Origin: Clostridia bacterium
GTDB taxonomy: Bacteria > Bacillota > Clostridia > Christensenellales > Borkfalkiaceae
Reading direction: 5' to 3'
Assembly: GCA_017626305.1 (NCBI GenBank)
Contig: JAGAIW010000153.1
Coordinates: forward strand, 1 to 61,336
DNA length: 61,336 bases
Of this stretch, positions 60,550-61,336 are shown piece after piece; within the stretch, counting starts at the first letter, position 1; every line of letters starts with the position of its first letter. The notes beneath the pieces are model-generated. The model searched no databases. It saw only the letters and a list, made by a program, of their open reading frames with translations, and was not told the origin of the DNA. Position numbers and translations under genes: made by a program.

Positions 60550-61336
60550 ATGAGAGAAAACATGTGTATTGATAAAGAAGAAAATCCGCTTGCGGAAATA
60601 ATTAGTGACGGTGGATATACGGCTATATTTCGTACCATCGGTTGCATAGGTGATTCACTTAGTTCTGGGGAACACGAATCTCTTGATGAGGAAGGAAATA
60701 AAGGATACCACGATTATTATGAATATTCTTGGGGTCAATTTATTGCAAGAGCTTGTGGGTTGAAAGCTTATAACTTCTCAGTAGGAGGCTTGACAGCGAA
60801 AGAATTTCAAAGACTTGCACGATATATGAAGTGCTTTACGCCCGAAAAAGCTTGCCAAGCGTATATTATTGCTCTTGGAGTAAACGATTTGAAGGACGTA
60901 AATTTTCATTATAGCGGCGGTTTTGGGACTATGCCAGATTTTGAAAACAAAGAAGATACTTTAATTGGTGCTTACGTGCGAATTATTCAACAGATTAAAG
61001 ACTTGCAACCTAAGGCTAGGGTTTTTGTAGTGACTCCGCCCGTAAGAAATTATGATGATGTGGAAAGGATGGAACGAGAAGAAAAGTTTGCGGATTTCTT
61101 ACGTTCCTTGCCACAGTATTTTGAGTTTTTGTACGTCATTGATTTGCGGAAATACGACCAGGTTTATGATAAGGAGTTCTTCGCCAAATACAATCTTGGT
61201 GGGCATATGAGCGCAATTGGTTACAAGCGAATGGCAAATGTTATATCTACCTATATAGATTGGATAATAAGAAACAACTATGATGATTTTAAGCAGGTAG
61301 GTTTTATAGGAACAAAGTTCCATAATTGTTCGGAAA
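60550..61336 (+). CDS. SGNH/GDSL-family esterase, 3' end cut by the window
   Basis: The ATG at 60550 follows GAGG, 34 nt behind the GH28 gene. The 262 visible codons are open to the window edge. The SGNH blocks are GCIGDSLSSGE (Ser), NFSVGGLTA (Gly), ALGVNDLKD (Asn) and GGHMSAIGY (His). It ends with a WIIRNNYDDFKQVGFIG stretch typical of the end of this intracellular family, so little is missing. It may remove acetyl or methyl groups from pectic oligosaccharides before GH28 acts. Confidence 0.88.
   Translation, partial: MRENMCIDKEENPLAEIISDGGYTAIFRTIGCIGDSLSSGEHESLDEEGNKGYHDYYEYSWGQFIARACGLKAYNFSVGGLTAKEFQRLARYMKCFTPEKACQAYIIALGVNDLKDVNFHYSGGFGTMPDFENKEDTLIGAYVRIIQQIKDLQPKARVFVVTPPVRNYDDVERMEREEKFADFLRSLPQYFEFLYVIDLRKYDQVYDKEFFAKYNLGGHMSAIGYKRMANVISTYIDWIIRNNYDDFKQVGFIGTKFHNCSE

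Overview
The window looks like a chromosomal segment of an uncultured Clostridia-type Firmicute, though the genus cannot be named from sequence alone. The evidence is a complete Firmicutes-order S10-spc-alpha ribosomal locus with secY-adk-map-infA-rpmJ inside it, a pgk-tpiA-gpmI-secG-rnr-smpB cluster, the redox repressor Rex, a zinc-type S14, and promoters of the sigma-A type (TTGnnn-17-TATAAT).

Layout. 1-200: the tail of an unidentified, perhaps mobile-element, gene. 207-2049 (-): mgtE behind a leader with a 23-codon ORF and interleaved inverted repeats. 2050-6304: two secreted, C-terminally anchored proteins (beta-propeller/SH3-like and SH3-like) flanking a possible phage-type regulator and a LexA-box-like palindrome. 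6359-14757: a compact P22-like capsid module (large terminase, TerS-like protein, portal, scaffold, coat, gp4-like adaptor, gp10-like propeller, one unknown) closed by its own terminator, with no recognisable tail fibre, lysis, replication or integrase gene. 14801-21155: dut, trmB, an SsuA/ThiY-class ABC importer, rex and a large lipoprotein. 21241-25706: tilS, a polysaccharide deacetylase lipoprotein, a NahK-like sugar kinase, a 29-aa membrane peptide and a degenerate nitrilase-like protein. 25717-32703 (-): smpB, rnr, secG, gpmI, tpiA, pgk. 32765-37648: thyA-folA, typA, a HAD phosphatase and an unknown protein. 37855-54062: the ribosomal superoperon. 54187-55434: L-serine dehydratase. 55533-55955: four tRNAs (Asp, Phe, Thr, Tyr). 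56104-61336: an AT-richer segment beginning with a tyrosine integrase beside tRNA-Tyr and carrying a structured RNA candidate, an AraC regulator, a GH28 glycosidase and an SGNH esterase. This segment has the look of an acquired pectin/glycan-utilisation island.

The most interesting part is 4700-14772. It is a head-only phage cassette embedded in ordinary chromosomal genes, with host-like base composition. Its TerS-like protein seems to lack an N-terminal DNA-binding domain. A regulator-like gene upstream sits near a LexA-like palindrome. These are features one would look for in a domesticated capsid or gene-transfer-agent-like system, but a decayed prophage is the simpler alternative and sequence alone does not decide. 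A second theme is leaderless or nearly leaderless transcription: at least five genes (rex, tilS, the AraC gene and both secreted proteins) have a -10 hexamer only 6-9 nt before the start codon.
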